Below are positions 45,294-53,674 of a DNA stretch of 64,000 bases, one piece after another. A model generated the notes under the pieces. It did not search any database and was not told where the DNA came from. It saw only the letters and a list, made by a program, of their open reading frames with translations. The stretch is taken from contig NZ_CP163302.1 of assembly GCF_041022165.1 (NCBI RefSeq), positions 3,658,001 to 3,722,000 on the forward strand. Direction: 5' to 3'. Positions within the stretch are counted from its first letter, which is position 1. Each line of letters starts with the position of its first letter. This DNA is from Sinomonas sp. P10A9. GTDB lineage: Bacteria > Actinomycetota > Actinomycetes > Actinomycetales > Micrococcaceae. The translations under genes and the position numbers were made by a program.

Positions 45294-45719
45294 ATGAACC
45301 GCACAATGTTCAAGTCCAAGATCCACCGCGCGACGGTCACCCACGCTGATCTGCACTACGTCGGCTCGGTGACGATCGACCTTGACCTGCTCGAGGCCGC
45401 GGACATCATGCCCGGCGAGCTCGTGTCCATCGTCGACATCACCAACGGCGCGCGCCTCGAGACGTACACGATCGCGGGCGAGCGCGGTTCGGGCGTCATC
45501 GGCATCAACGGTGCGGCCGCGCACCTCATCCACGAGGGCGACCTCGTCATCCTCATCACGTACGCATCGATGACGGACCAGGAGGCGCGCGAGTTCGTGC
45601 CCACTGTGGTCCACGTCGACGCGCGCAACCGGATCGTGCAGCTGGGCACAGACCCGGCCGAGGGCCACGGCGCCGGCATGCTGCGCCCGCCGTTCGCGAT
45701 CCAGGCACACCTCAACTAG
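45294..45719 (+). CDS. panD: Aspartate 1-decarboxylase (pro-enzyme)
   Basis: A 141-residue pyruvoyl enzyme making beta-alanine for pantothenate and CoA. The self-cleavage site is the Gly-Ser pair in [14 protein letters not shown] (residues 23-25 region), and [23 protein letters not shown] is the conserved core. ATG 45294 gives the family N-terminus [26 protein letters not shown] at 45280-45285 is a good -10 box only 8 bases before the ATG, so the transcript may be leaderless or nearly so. The CoA demand of the upstream pathway makes the position sensible but need not be functional. Confidence 0.95.
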   Translation: MNRTMFKSKIHRATVTHADLHYVGSVTIDLDLLEAADIMPGELVSIVDITNGARLETYTIAGERGSGVIGINGAAAHLIHEGDLVILITYASMTDQEAREFVPTVVHVDARNRIVQLGTDPAEGHGAGMLRPPFAIQAHLN

Positions 45720-45779
45720 CGCGCCGGCCGTCCGACCGCGGCCCTCCCCAGGCACTGCCCACTCACACCAGGACGCCCC

Positions 45780-46895
45780 TTACACTACGACGTCGTTCGG
45801 CGGCGGCAGGGTCGTGCCGTCACGCAGCACGATCGGGCCTACCGGCTGCGATGGCCCGGGCGACGGCGGGAGCGGTTTCGGCGCAGGCGTGGGCGTGGGA
45901 GGCCGCGGCAGCGTGATCGCGGCACCGAACGCGGGCGGCGCGGGCCGCTTCAACGAGGGGTCGACGACGTCTGCGAGGCCCGCGCTCGCGTCCGCGCGCG
46001 GAACCCCGAGTGCGGGAAGGCCCAAGAGCTGCAGGACCGTCCGGGGCACGTCGACGTGCGAGGACCAGCGGCTGTCGATGGTCTGCTTCACATTCCCGCC
46101 GAACACGAGAAGGGGAACCCGCGGACCGAAGGCGAGCTGCACGCCGTCGGCCGTGTGCTCGACGTTGGGGGTCGCAACGTGCTCGTCCCAACCGCCCCAG
46201 TCGTCCCACGTGAGGAAGAAGACGGTGTCCGCCCAGCCGCCGGACTGCACCACGGCGTCGACGCTCTGCCAGATCTTCTTCATGCCTATCGTGACGTCCG
46301 CGAGAGGGTGCTCGTCCTCCGGGGAGTCGTGCCACACGTAGGAGAGCTGAGGGAGGGTGCCGGCCTTGGCGTCGGCCAGGAAGTGGGCCGAGGTCACGAG
46401 GTTCTTGGAGCCCTTGAGCTGCTTGTAGAAGCCGGCAGGGTAGTCGTTGGAGCCGGTGTAGCACTTCCACGTGACCCCGTGGGCGTCGGCCATCCCCGGC
46501 ACCGACGGCATGTCCCACAGTGGCGGCGGCTGGGTCCGCGACGGATTCTTGAGCGTGGGGCTCTGGCCGCCCACGAGAAGCAGGTGATTGGGCGTCGAAT
46601 TGGTCCCGAAGCCAGCACAGTGGTTCTCGAAGAAGGCCCCCGTAAGCGCGAGGTAGGCGTAGAACGGGAGGACGTTGAGCGTGTCGACCTGCGTATGCGT
46701 GGCTGTGTTCTGGCCCGTGAGCCACTTGTCGTAGGCGATGCGGTCGTGGCGTGGGTCGGACGTCGGCGGATTGGCCTGGACGGGCCAGCCGGTGGCGACG
46801 TTGACGCCGTACGGGCGCAGGCCGCCGAAGTAGTTGTCCGTAGTGTGGTTCTCCTGGATGAAGACGACGATTCGCCTGGCAGATGACGTAGGCAT
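45780..46895 (-). CDS. Phosphoesterase family protein (AcpA/phospholipase C-like)
   Basis: A 371-residue member of the phosphoesterase family of bacterial phospholipase C and acid phosphatases. The metal-site start RRIVVFIQENHTTDNYFG is at residues 7-24, with later TPNHLLLVGGQSPT, YVWHDSPEDEHPLADV and FFLTWDDWGGWDEHV. The last 50 residues are Pro-rich. Relatives are usually exported with a Tat signal, but none is visible: the metal motif starts almost at once. The best ribosome site (AGGAGG near 46920) serves an out-of-frame GTG, which hints at a frameshift or sequence error near the 5' end. Function likely phosphodiester hydrolysis. Confidence 0.8.
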   Translation of the reverse strand: MPTSSARRIVVFIQENHTTDNYFGGLRPYGVNVATGWPVQANPPTSDPRHDRIAYDKWLTGQNTATHTQVDTLNVLPFYAYLALTGAFFENHCAGFGTNSTPNHLLLVGGQSPTLKNPSRTQPPPLWDMPSVPGMADAHGVTWKCYTGSNDYPAGFYKQLKGSKNLVTSAHFLADAKAGTLPQLSYVWHDSPEDEHPLADVTIGMKKIWQSVDAVVQSGGWADTVFFLTWDDWGGWDEHVATPNVEHTADGVQLAFGPRVPLLVFGGNVKQTIDSRWSSHVDVPRTVLQLLGLPALGVPRADASAGLADVVDPSLKRPAPPAFGAAITLPRPPTPTPAPKPLPPSPGPSQPVGPIVLRDGTTLPPPNDVVV

Positions 46896-46997
46896 ACAGA
46901 ACCCGCTCTCACTCGGTGCCTCCTGTCATAGGGTAGAGGCCATGCCCCGCGCGTTCCAGCCCTCCAGCAGTCTGGGCCCAGTGCTAGGGGAAATCGG

Positions 46998-47936
46998 GTG
47001 CTAGGCGTACTCTCGGGGTTCGCCGTCGTCTGGGTGATCATCGGCGCGGGCTGGCTCATGGCCAAGCTGCGCCTGTTGGGCGACGGCGCGCAGGGCGTCC
47101 TGAGCCGGCTCTCCTTCTTCGTGGCGAGCCCCGCGCTCCTGCTCGAGACGCTCAGCAAGGCCAACCTCCCGGCCGTCTTCTCGACCCACCTGCTCGTCAT
47201 CGGGGTGAGTTCGACGGCGGTCGGCCTCCTCTCGTTCGCGGTGTTCCGATGGTGGCGGCGCAGATCCCTTCCCGAGGCGCTCATCGCGTCGATGAGCTCG
47301 GCCGTGGCCAACTCGGGGAACCTCGGCATCCCCATCTCCGTCTTCGTCCTCGGGGACGCGAGCTACGTGGCGCCGCTGCTCATCTTCCAGCTCGCGCTGT
47401 TCACGCCCGCATACCTCCTCATGCTCGACGGCACGACAGCGACGGCGAAGCCGGGTGCCGCCCGCGCCCTCCAGTTCGTGCTTCCGATCGTGACGAACCC
47501 GAACATCATCGGCTCCCTCATCGGGCTCGTGCTCGCAGGCACCGCCTGGACGCCGCCGGAGCTCATCATGCAGCCGATCCACCTCATCGGCGGGGCCGCG
47601 ATCCCGGCCATGCTCATGGCGTTCGGCATCTCGCTGCACGGATCCCGGCCCCTCAAGGCGGTCGACGGACGCCGCGTCGACACAGGCATAGCAACAGTGA
47701 TCAAGATCGCCGTCCATCCGCTCATCGCGTTCATCCTCGGACGCTACGCCCTCGGCCTCGACGGGCACGCCCTGTTCGCCGCCGTCGTCGCCACCGCCCT
47801 TCCCACGGCCCAGAACGTCTACATCGCGGCGCAGCGCTACCAGCACGGGATCGTCGTCGCGAAGGACACCGTGCTCATCACCACGGTCGTGGCCGTTCCC
47901 GCGATGGCGGTCATGGCCGCCTTCCTGACCGCGTAG
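46998..47936 (+). CDS. AEC-family (auxin efflux carrier-like) permease
   Basis: A 312-residue membrane transporter with about 10 helices in two halves. It contains SSAVANSGNLGIPISVFVLGD near residue 100, LPIVTNPNIIGSLIGLVLA near residue 163 and TALPTAQNVYIAAQRYQ near residue 270, the conserved crossing-helix segments of AEC/YfdV/MleP carriers. Relatives move malonate, malate or similar acids. GTG 46998 is the start. Convergent with a TetR gene across repeat site B. Confidence 0.9.
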   Translation: MLGVLSGFAVVWVIIGAGWLMAKLRLLGDGAQGVLSRLSFFVASPALLLETLSKANLPAVFSTHLLVIGVSSTAVGLLSFAVFRWWRRRSLPEALIASMSSAVANSGNLGIPISVFVLGDASYVAPLLIFQLALFTPAYLLMLDGTTATAKPGAARALQFVLPIVTNPNIIGSLIGLVLAGTAWTPPELIMQPIHLIGGAAIPAMLMAFGISLHGSRPLKAVDGRRVDTGIATVIKIAVHPLIAFILGRYALGLDGHALFAAVVATALPTAQNVYIAAQRYQHGIVVAKDTVLITTVVAVPAMAVMAAFLTA

Positions 47937-47939
47937 ACC

Positions 47940-48030
47940 GCCAAGGACCCCACAACGGACGGCCAGAGACCCCTCAACCGAACCTCCCTCGGTTGCGGGG
48001 TCTCTGGCGCGACGTTGCGGGGTCTCTAGC
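47940..48030. repeat. Intergenic array of 17-nt units at 22-nt pitch (site B)
   Basis: Two forward units start at 47940 and 47962 (GCCAAGGACCCCACAAC, GCCAGAGACCCCTCAAC) and two reverse units at 47992 and 48014 (GTTGCGGGGTCTCTGGC, GTTGCGGGGTCTCTAGC). Pitch is 22 bases in both arms, with a 13-base centre, so the whole 91-base block folds into one long hairpin. It begins 4 bases after the AEC gene and lies between convergent genes. Confidence 0.92.
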
Positions 48031-48046
48031 CAGTTGAGTTGACACG

Positions 48047-48700
48047 TCAGAGCAGATTCGCCTTGAGGGTCGCAGCCACGAAGCGCCCGAAATGCTCCGG
48101 GGTCCACCCGCGCTTGAGGACAAGCGTCTCGTACAGCTCGGCGGACGTCGTCATGAAGAAGACGTCCGCGGCCTCGGCTTCCGAAAGTCCCGGCCGCAGA
48201 AGCCCGCGAGCGATGACCCGTCGGGCATTGTGGAGCATCCGTTCATACCGCGCGGCGTCCACCTCCTGCTGCAGCGCCGCCATGTCGGCGTCACCGCTCG
48301 CGGCGGCGTCGCGGATCAGGAGCGCGACGGGCGAGCCGATCGGGCTGATCTCGGCAACAAACCGCCCGAACTGCTCCATGAGCGCGCCAGGATCCGTGGC
48401 CTCGGCTTGAGCAGCATCGGAGCGCTGCTCGGCAGGCACGCCTCCGGAGCCAAGGAGGCTCTGGTCCCAGATCGCACGGACAAGGCCCGCCTTGCTCCCG
48501 AAGTTCTTGTAGACGAACTCGGCTGAAACGCCCGCCGCGCGCGCAATCTCGGCCACAGTGGTGGACGCGAAGCCCGGCGCGAAGAACAGGCTCCGGGCGC
48601 ACGCGAGGACAGCGCGCCGGGACTCCGCGGCCCGGGCACGGCGCCCGCTCGCGTCGTAGGCGCGGGGGGCCTTGTCTGGGCCATTGACCGCTGTCCGCAC
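48047..48700 (-). CDS. TetR-family transcriptional regulator
   Basis: A 217-residue TetR protein with helix-turn-helix STTVAEIARAAGVSAEFVYKNFGSKAGLVRAIW (about residues 50-80). GTG 48700 is taken as start because AGGAG lies upstream; the open frame beyond it runs through the operator dyad and is not coding. It is divergent from the SnoaL/NmrA pair. A perfect dyad (TTGAATACAG-CTTA-CTGTATTCAA) 24 bases upstream is the probable operator for both directions. Confidence 0.9.
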   Translation of the reverse strand: MRTAVNGPDKAPRAYDASGRRARAAESRRAVLACARSLFFAPGFASTTVAEIARAAGVSAEFVYKNFGSKAGLVRAIWDQSLLGSGGVPAEQRSDAAQAEATDPGALMEQFGRFVAEISPIGSPVALLIRDAAASGDADMAALQQEVDAARYERMLHNARRVIARGLLRPGLSEAEAADVFFMTTSAELYETLVLKRGWTPEHFGRFVAATLKANLL

Positions 48701-48723
48701 CGGATCTAAACTCCTAGCATCAG

Positions 48724-48747
48724 TTGAATACAGCTTACTGTATTCAA
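48724..48747. promoter_or_regulatory. TetR operator before the SnoaL/NmrA pair
   Basis: Arms TTGAATACAG and CTGTATTCAA with a 4-base spacer form a perfect 24-base dyad in the divergent promoter region of the TetR gene (start 48700) and the SnoaL-like gene (start 48798). Confidence 0.8.
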
Positions 48748-48797
48748 AGTACCCACACCGGGATTCACCCCAAGCGCGGCACACCAAGGAGCACACC

Positions 48798-49322
48798 ATG
48801 GACGCGCAGAGCCCCTTCGAGGCACTCCCAGCAGGCCCGGTCCGTCGGCTCTTCGAGTCGATCAGCCAGCACGACCTCGGCGGCATGGTCGCCTGCTTCG
48901 CCGAGGATTACGTCAACGAGACGCCCATCCACCCCGACCGTAGCTTCACGGGCCGCGAACAGGTCCGGAAGAACTGGTCGACCATTCTTGCGGGCCTCCG
49001 AGACTTGCAGCCCTACGTTGTCCGCGCCACCACGGCACCCGACGGCATGGTCTGGGTCGAATGGGGCCAGCGGGGCACGAGGCCGGACGGCGTTCCGGTC
49101 GCCTTGGCCGGCGTCTCGATCTTCACGCTCGACGCCGATGCTATCGCCGCCGTCCGCTTCTACCTCGAGCCTGTCGAACGCGAGAGCGGGGACGTCAACG
49201 CCAACGTCCACTCCATCGTGGGCCAGATCCCAGCGACAGCCGCTGCGGGCAGTGCGTCCGCGGCTAGCGACGCCGGGGCCAGCAACGCGTCTGGCGACCC
49301 GGCGGGAGGCGGGCGGCCGTGA
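48798..49322 (+). CDS. SnoaL-like nuclear-transport-factor-2 fold protein
   Basis: A 174-residue NTF2-fold protein. RRLFESISQHDLGGMVACFAEDYVNETPIHPDRSFTGREQVRKNW is the typical SnoaL_2 opening, and strands near MVWVEWGQRGTRPDG and VSIFTLDADAIAAVRFYLEPVE close the cone. The last 40 residues are Ala/Ser/Gly-rich and probably disordered. ATG 48798 follows AAGGAG. It overlaps the next gene by four bases (GTGA) and is divergent from a TetR gene, so the two form a TetR-controlled unit, perhaps for detoxifying or isomerising a small metabolite. Confidence 0.85.
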   Translation: MDAQSPFEALPAGPVRRLFESISQHDLGGMVACFAEDYVNETPIHPDRSFTGREQVRKNWSTILAGLRDLQPYVVRATTAPDGMVWVEWGQRGTRPDGVPVALAGVSIFTLDADAIAAVRFYLEPVERESGDVNANVHSIVGQIPATAAAGSASAASDAGASNASGDPAGGGRP

Positions 49323-50251
49323 TCCTCGTCGTCGGCGGCACCGGCAATCTGGGCCGCGAACTCGTTCCCGCCCTCGTCCGAAGGGGCGATCAGGTCCGTG
49401 TGATGGCGCGCGGCGCGTCCCGGCCGTTCACCGCCGCAGCGACTGACAGCGGGCCACACGGCGCCGGACCGCGGGAGACCGGGCCAGACAGCACCAACAC
49501 AGGCGGCGCCGTGGAGCTGTTCCGCGGCGACCTCGCCTCGGAAGCGGACTGCCGGCGCGCCGTCGAGGGCTGCGACCAGGTGGTCTTCGCCGCGTCGGGC
49601 TTCGGCATCCCCAATGCCGATCCACGCGCCGTCGACCGCGACGGCGCCGTGCGGCTCGTGCGCGCGGCTGCTGAGGCGGGGGTTGAACACGTCGTCATGA
49701 TGTCGATGCACGGCGCCGCGGCGGACGCCCCCATCGAGTACCTGCGCTGCAAGGCCGCCGCCGAGGAAGCCGTGCGCGGGTCGGGCATGAGCTGGACCAT
49801 CGTGCGGCTCGGGGCCATCCTCGAGCAGCGGCTCGCCATCATGGGCGCAGGCCTCGAGGCGAAGGGCAGAGTGCCGGTGTTCGGCTCAGGGGCCAGCCCC
49901 GTCACGTTCACGTCCGCGCGGGACGCCGCGGCCGTCGTCGTGCGTGCGCTCAACGACCCCGTGCTGCGGAACCGCGTCATCGAGTGGGGGTCCGAGACCC
50001 TCACGGCGAACGAGGTGGCCGACGCGCTCATCGCCAAGGCGGGCCGCGGGTCCGTGCGGCGCATCCCGACGCCGGCCCTGCGCATCATGTCCGTCGCGGC
50101 CAAGCCATTTTCACCGTTCCTGGCCCGCGTGGCCGGCGCCGGGGTGTGGGAAGACTCCGGGGACGAATCCTTCGATCCGGCTGCGGCGCGCGCGGAGTTC
50201 CCCGACATCCCCATCACGAGGCTCAGGGAGGTCGTTGCATCGCAAAGCTGA
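49319..50251 (+). CDS. NmrA-like NAD(P)-binding protein (atypical SDR)
   Basis: A 310-residue atypical short-chain dehydrogenase. The Rossmann start is MILVVGGTGNLGRELVPALVRRG, followed by a Thr/Gly/Pro insert (about 38-62), then VVFAASGFGIPN, HVVMMSMHGA, YLRCKAAAEEAVRGSGMSWTIVRLG and VTFTSARDAAAVVVRAL. The YxxxK motif is replaced by YLRCK, in which the Lys is retained. Members act as redox sensors or NAD(P)H-dependent reductases. GTG 49319 overlaps the SnoaL-like stop, so the two products are made together. Confidence 0.87.
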   Translation: MILVVGGTGNLGRELVPALVRRGDQVRVMARGASRPFTAAATDSGPHGAGPRETGPDSTNTGGAVELFRGDLASEADCRRAVEGCDQVVFAASGFGIPNADPRAVDRDGAVRLVRAAAEAGVEHVVMMSMHGAAADAPIEYLRCKAAAEEAVRGSGMSWTIVRLGAILEQRLAIMGAGLEAKGRVPVFGSGASPVTFTSARDAAAVVVRALNDPVLRNRVIEWGSETLTANEVADALIAKAGRGSVRRIPTPALRIMSVAAKPFSPFLARVAGAGVWEDSGDESFDPAAARAEFPDIPITRLREVVASQS

Positions 50252-50380
50252 CCACGGAGGCGCGCTCGACGGGGCCCTCGGCACGGGACTCCGTCCCATG
50301 GTCCGCTCGATGGGCACGCAGTCCGGGCGCGAGATCATGCGCAGCGTGTTCGGCACCGCGCCGAAGCGCCGCCGGGAGGG

Positions 50381-50469
50381 ACCAGAGACCCCGCAACGCC
50401 TCGCCAGAGACCCCGCAACCTCCGGGTCCCGCTGAGGGGTCTCTGGCGCCCCATTGAGGGGTCCTTGGC
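50381..50469. repeat. Intergenic array of 17-nt units at 22-nt pitch (site C)
   Basis: Forward units start at 50381 and 50403 (ACCAGAGACCCCGCAAC, GCCAGAGACCCCGCAAC) and reverse units at 50431 and 50453 (GCTGAGGGGTCTCTGGC, ATTGAGGGGTCCTTGGC), again exactly 22 bases apart. The block is 129 bases after the NmrA-like gene and 22 bases before the next gene on the same strand. It has the same two-forward, two-reverse plan as site B. The 129 bases before it contain no recognisable gene. Confidence 0.92.
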
Positions 50470-50491
50470 GCCTGCCCGGTAGGGTGGGCGG

Positions 50492-51484
50492 GTGCATCAG
50501 ACCAGTCCCGCCCTCCGCCGCATCGCCGTGGCGTGGCTCCTGGCCCTCGTGCTGGCCATTGTCGCCTCGGTCCTGGCGATCACGGCGGTCAAGAACGCGG
50601 TAGCCGGCCCCGTCGACCCCGTGCGCGCGTACATCGGCGCCCTGCAGGCGGGCGACGGCGGCCGCGCCCTCGGACTCCTGCACACGACCGTCCCTTCAGG
50701 GAGTCCCGCCCTCCTCGACGGCGCCCCGCTCAAGGACTCGATGAGCCGGATCAGGGACATCTCCTACGGGATGGCGAAGGCCGACGGCGACCACGCAACT
50801 GTCGCGGTCCGCTTCACCGTGGAGGGGGAGGCCCACGAGAGTCAGTTCACGGTGGACCGGACGGGCACCGACTGGCTGTTCTTCCCGCGCTGGTCGATCT
50901 CCCCCACGAGCCTCCCGACCCTCACCGCAACGGTGGTTAATTCGACCCGGGCCACCATGAACGGCATGTCCGTGAACATGCCAGAAGGACGCAATGCGTT
51001 TCCCGTGTTCTTCCCCGGCTCGTACGTGGGCTCGCTCGACGGGGCCCAGTTCGCCGCGGAGCCGCGCGCCGTCGTCGTGAGCGGTCCCGGAGCGACGGCT
51101 CCACTGAACCTGGCCACGAAGGCGACCCCGCAGCTCCTCGGCGCCATCGAGGCGAAGCTGCACAGCTACCTCGACGACTGCGCGCGGACCGCGACTCAGC
51201 AGCAGCGGCTCCAGCCGAACTGCCCGTTCTCCCTCGCGACCAACACACGCATCCAGGACGGGACGATTGCGTGGAGCGTGTCGGCATACCCGACGGTCTC
51301 GGTCGAGCCCTACCAGGGCAGCTGGACGATCGCGCCGCTCGCGGGCAAGGCCGAGCTCAAGGCAGTCGCGATCGACCTGTTCACCGGGGCCAAGTCCCCG
51401 GTGGACACGAAGGTCGACTTCAGCTTCAACGCGCGCCTCGACGTGAGCGACGCCGCGATCACGGTGACGCCGCAGCTCAAGTGA
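50492..51484 (+). CDS. Membrane-anchored hypothetical protein, secreted C-terminal part
   Basis: A 330-residue protein with one N-terminal hydrophobic helix (about residues 10-33) that acts as uncleaved anchor or signal, followed by an extracytoplasmic region. DPVRAYIGALQAGDGGRALGLL resembles the small DUF4878-like domain that often follows such anchors. A single Cys pair (DDCARTATQQQRLQPNCPF) could form a disulfide. No named family is recognised. GTG 50492 follows TAGGGTGGG; repeat site C ends 22 bases upstream and may lie in its 5' UTR. Confidence 0.78.
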   Translation: MHQTSPALRRIAVAWLLALVLAIVASVLAITAVKNAVAGPVDPVRAYIGALQAGDGGRALGLLHTTVPSGSPALLDGAPLKDSMSRIRDISYGMAKADGDHATVAVRFTVEGEAHESQFTVDRTGTDWLFFPRWSISPTSLPTLTATVVNSTRATMNGMSVNMPEGRNAFPVFFPGSYVGSLDGAQFAAEPRAVVVSGPGATAPLNLATKATPQLLGAIEAKLHSYLDDCARTATQQQRLQPNCPFSLATNTRIQDGTIAWSVSAYPTVSVEPYQGSWTIAPLAGKAELKAVAIDLFTGAKSPVDTKVDFSFNARLDVSDAAITVTPQLK

Positions 51485-51503
51485 GCCGGCTCGGCGGAGC
51501 CTG

Positions 51504-53582
51504 TCAGTCCATGCCGCGCAGGTCAAGCGTGAGCGCGGCGTCCGCACCGTCCTGCAGCATGACCGGGATGCCCCAGTCCTGCTGGTACAGGTGGCAGGCG
51601 GCGTGGTCGGGGATCTCCTCGCCGGGTGCGCCGTCGCACGCGGCAGCGCGTGCGGTGATGTGCAGGACACCCTCGGCGACCGCGGGATTGAGCTCAAGCG
51701 TCCGCGTGAGGCCCTGGGCCGTTCCCGTGCCGCCGACGAGCAGCTCGGCCGGAGTCGACGAGATCTTGAGCTGCGTCGGATCGCCCCAGCGGTTGTCGAG
51801 CTTCTGCCCTGTCGGGGCCGCGAAGCGCACCGTCAGCTCGAGCGGGCCCGCCGGCACGGCCGTCTTGGGCCGCTGCGTCTGGCGCTCGCCCTCATCGACC
51901 TGCTGGGCGTCCTTCGGGATCGGCACGAGCACGAGCTCGTGGCGGTTCGTCTCGGTCACCAGGAGGAGCGGCTCACCATCGCCTTCCGTCGTGGAGGTGA
52001 CCACGACGACGTCGGCTGGCTCCGCGAGACCCCGTGCGAGCGTCGAGACGGTCTGGCTCGAGGGCTCGTAGCGGCGCACGGCGCCGTTGTACGTGTCCGC
52101 AATGGCCACCGAGCCGTCGGGCAGGACCGCGACGCCGAGCGGGTGCTGGAGCCGCGCAGTGGCGGCTGCGCCGTCGCGGAAGCCGAAGTCGAAGAGGCCT
52201 TCTCCGACGGCGGTCTCGACCGTCGCACTGCCGTCCTCCGCGAGCTTCACGCGCCGCAGCGCGGAGGTCTCGGAGTCCGCGACCCAGATGTCGCCGGAGG
52301 GGTCGACCGCGAGTCCGGACGGCTGGGCGAACCAGGACTGCGGGCCGGGGCCGTCGAGGAGGCCCTCGAGGCCCGAGCCCGCCAGGATCGCCACCGCGCC
52401 CGTGAGGGGATCGAACGTGAAGATCTGGTGCGTGCCGGCCATCGCGACGACGACCTTCTGCAGCTTCTCGCTCCACACCACGTCCCACGGCGAGGAGAGC
52501 GAGACGTTCGTGCCATGGCCGAGGTAGCCGATATCCTCGGCGTCGCCGGCGTAGACGTCGTGAACGGACGCGCCGGAAGCCGTCGGGGCGCCGTCGTGCG
52601 CCGAGCCGTCCGCAGAAGCTGACGTGGAGGCGCTCGCCCAGGTTCCGGCGCCGTTGCCGTCGACGCGGGCGGGCCCGGCGTCGAGGAGCCGCTGGATGCC
52701 GTTGCCGGCCACGGTCTGGACGTAGCCCGAGCTGAGGGTGACGCCACGGAGCTGGTGGTTCACGGTGTCGGCGACGACGGCCTCGTACCCGGTCTGCCAC
52801 GCGATCGACGCTGGCAGCACGGCAACGCCCTGCGGCTCGTTGAACTGCGCGACCTCGGCCTGGCCGTCGAGGAACCCCTTCGTGCCGGAGCCGATCACCC
52901 GCTCCACGGTCGTCAGGTCGGGACGGACCTCGACGAGGCGGTGATGGCCCGTGTCGACGACGAGGTAGTTGCCGCTGTCCAAGGGCACGGTCTGGCCCGG
53001 GAAGCGGAAATCTCCGGCGGTGGGCTCGGGAGCCACGTACGGGCCGTCGCCGCGGTGCAGCGTGCCCTTGGCCTCGTGCTCGGCGACGAGCTCCTCCACG
53101 AGGACGCCGAGGCCGCCCGCGTGGCCCTCGCCGGAGAGGTGGGCGACGATGTAGCCCTCGGGGTCGAGGACAACGAGCGTCGGCCAGGCGCGGGCGGTGT
53201 ACGCCTGCCACGTGAGGAGCTCGGGATCATCGAGGACGGGGTGGTGGATCTCGTAGCGCTCGACGGCGGACGCGAGGGCCACCGGATCGGCCTCGTGCTC
53301 GAACTTGGGCGAGTGCACGCCCACCGTGACGAGGACGTCCTTGTACTTCTCCTCGAGCGGGCGCAGCTCGTCGAGTACGTGGAGGCAGTTGATGCAGCAG
53401 AACGTCCAGAAATCGAGAAGGACGATCTTTCCCCGCAGCGCCTCGAGGTCGAGCTGCTTGCCGCCGGTGTTGAGCCACGCGCGGCCGCCGAGCTCGCTCG
53501 CCCGGATGCGCCGAGCAGCACGCACGGAATCGGCGCCAAGGGCCTCGGCAGCGGACGAGGTCTCTGTTGACTCGGCGGTCAC
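51504..53582 (-). CDS. NHLRC2-like protein: thioredoxin domain plus NHL propeller
   Basis: A 692-residue protein. A thioredoxin-like domain (about residues 25-175) carries the FWTFCCINCLHVL motif (Cys 62, 63 and 66), the CCxxC form of NHLRC2. NHL repeats make up the middle (about 200-560; FNEPQGVAVLP, SPWDVVW, FAQPSGLAVDPSGDIWVADS, LQHPLGVAVLPDGSVAIADTYN), and a beta-rich C-terminus follows. No signal peptide is seen, so it is probably cytosolic, with an unknown redox role. GTG 53582 is placed 5 bases after GAAGGAG; the upstream open frame is not coding. Confidence 0.88.
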   Translation of the reverse strand: MTAESTETSSAAEALGADSVRAARRIRASELGGRAWLNTGGKQLDLEALRGKIVLLDFWTFCCINCLHVLDELRPLEEKYKDVLVTVGVHSPKFEHEADPVALASAVERYEIHHPVLDDPELLTWQAYTARAWPTLVVLDPEGYIVAHLSGEGHAGGLGVLVEELVAEHEAKGTLHRGDGPYVAPEPTAGDFRFPGQTVPLDSGNYLVVDTGHHRLVEVRPDLTTVERVIGSGTKGFLDGQAEVAQFNEPQGVAVLPASIAWQTGYEAVVADTVNHQLRGVTLSSGYVQTVAGNGIQRLLDAGPARVDGNGAGTWASASTSASADGSAHDGAPTASGASVHDVYAGDAEDIGYLGHGTNVSLSSPWDVVWSEKLQKVVVAMAGTHQIFTFDPLTGAVAILAGSGLEGLLDGPGPQSWFAQPSGLAVDPSGDIWVADSETSALRRVKLAEDGSATVETAVGEGLFDFGFRDGAAATARLQHPLGVAVLPDGSVAIADTYNGAVRRYEPSSQTVSTLARGLAEPADVVVVTSTTEGDGEPLLLVTETNRHELVLVPIPKDAQQVDEGERQTQRPKTAVPAGPLELTVRFAAPTGQKLDNRWGDPTQLKISSTPAELLVGGTGTAQGLTRTLELNPAVAEGVLHITARAAACDGAPGEEIPDHAACHLYQQDWGIPVMLQDGADAALTLDLRGMD

Positions 53583-53674
53583 GGGCACTCCTTCGGTGGA
53601 CGTCTCAAACGCGGCTACTAGCGCCAACCCCATTATCCCGGGCCTTGTTCCGCGCATGACGCCGCGTGACCCGG

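Noticed and set aside
48701..48886. N-terminal extension of the TetR gene at 48047
   Set aside because: The extra frame runs through the operator dyad and into the divergent gene, with no TetR-like residues; GTG 48700 has a ribosome site.
42780..50469. CRISPR array for the 22-base-pitch repeats
   Set aside because: Spacers are only 5 bases, copies occur in both orientations at one site, and no cas genes are present.
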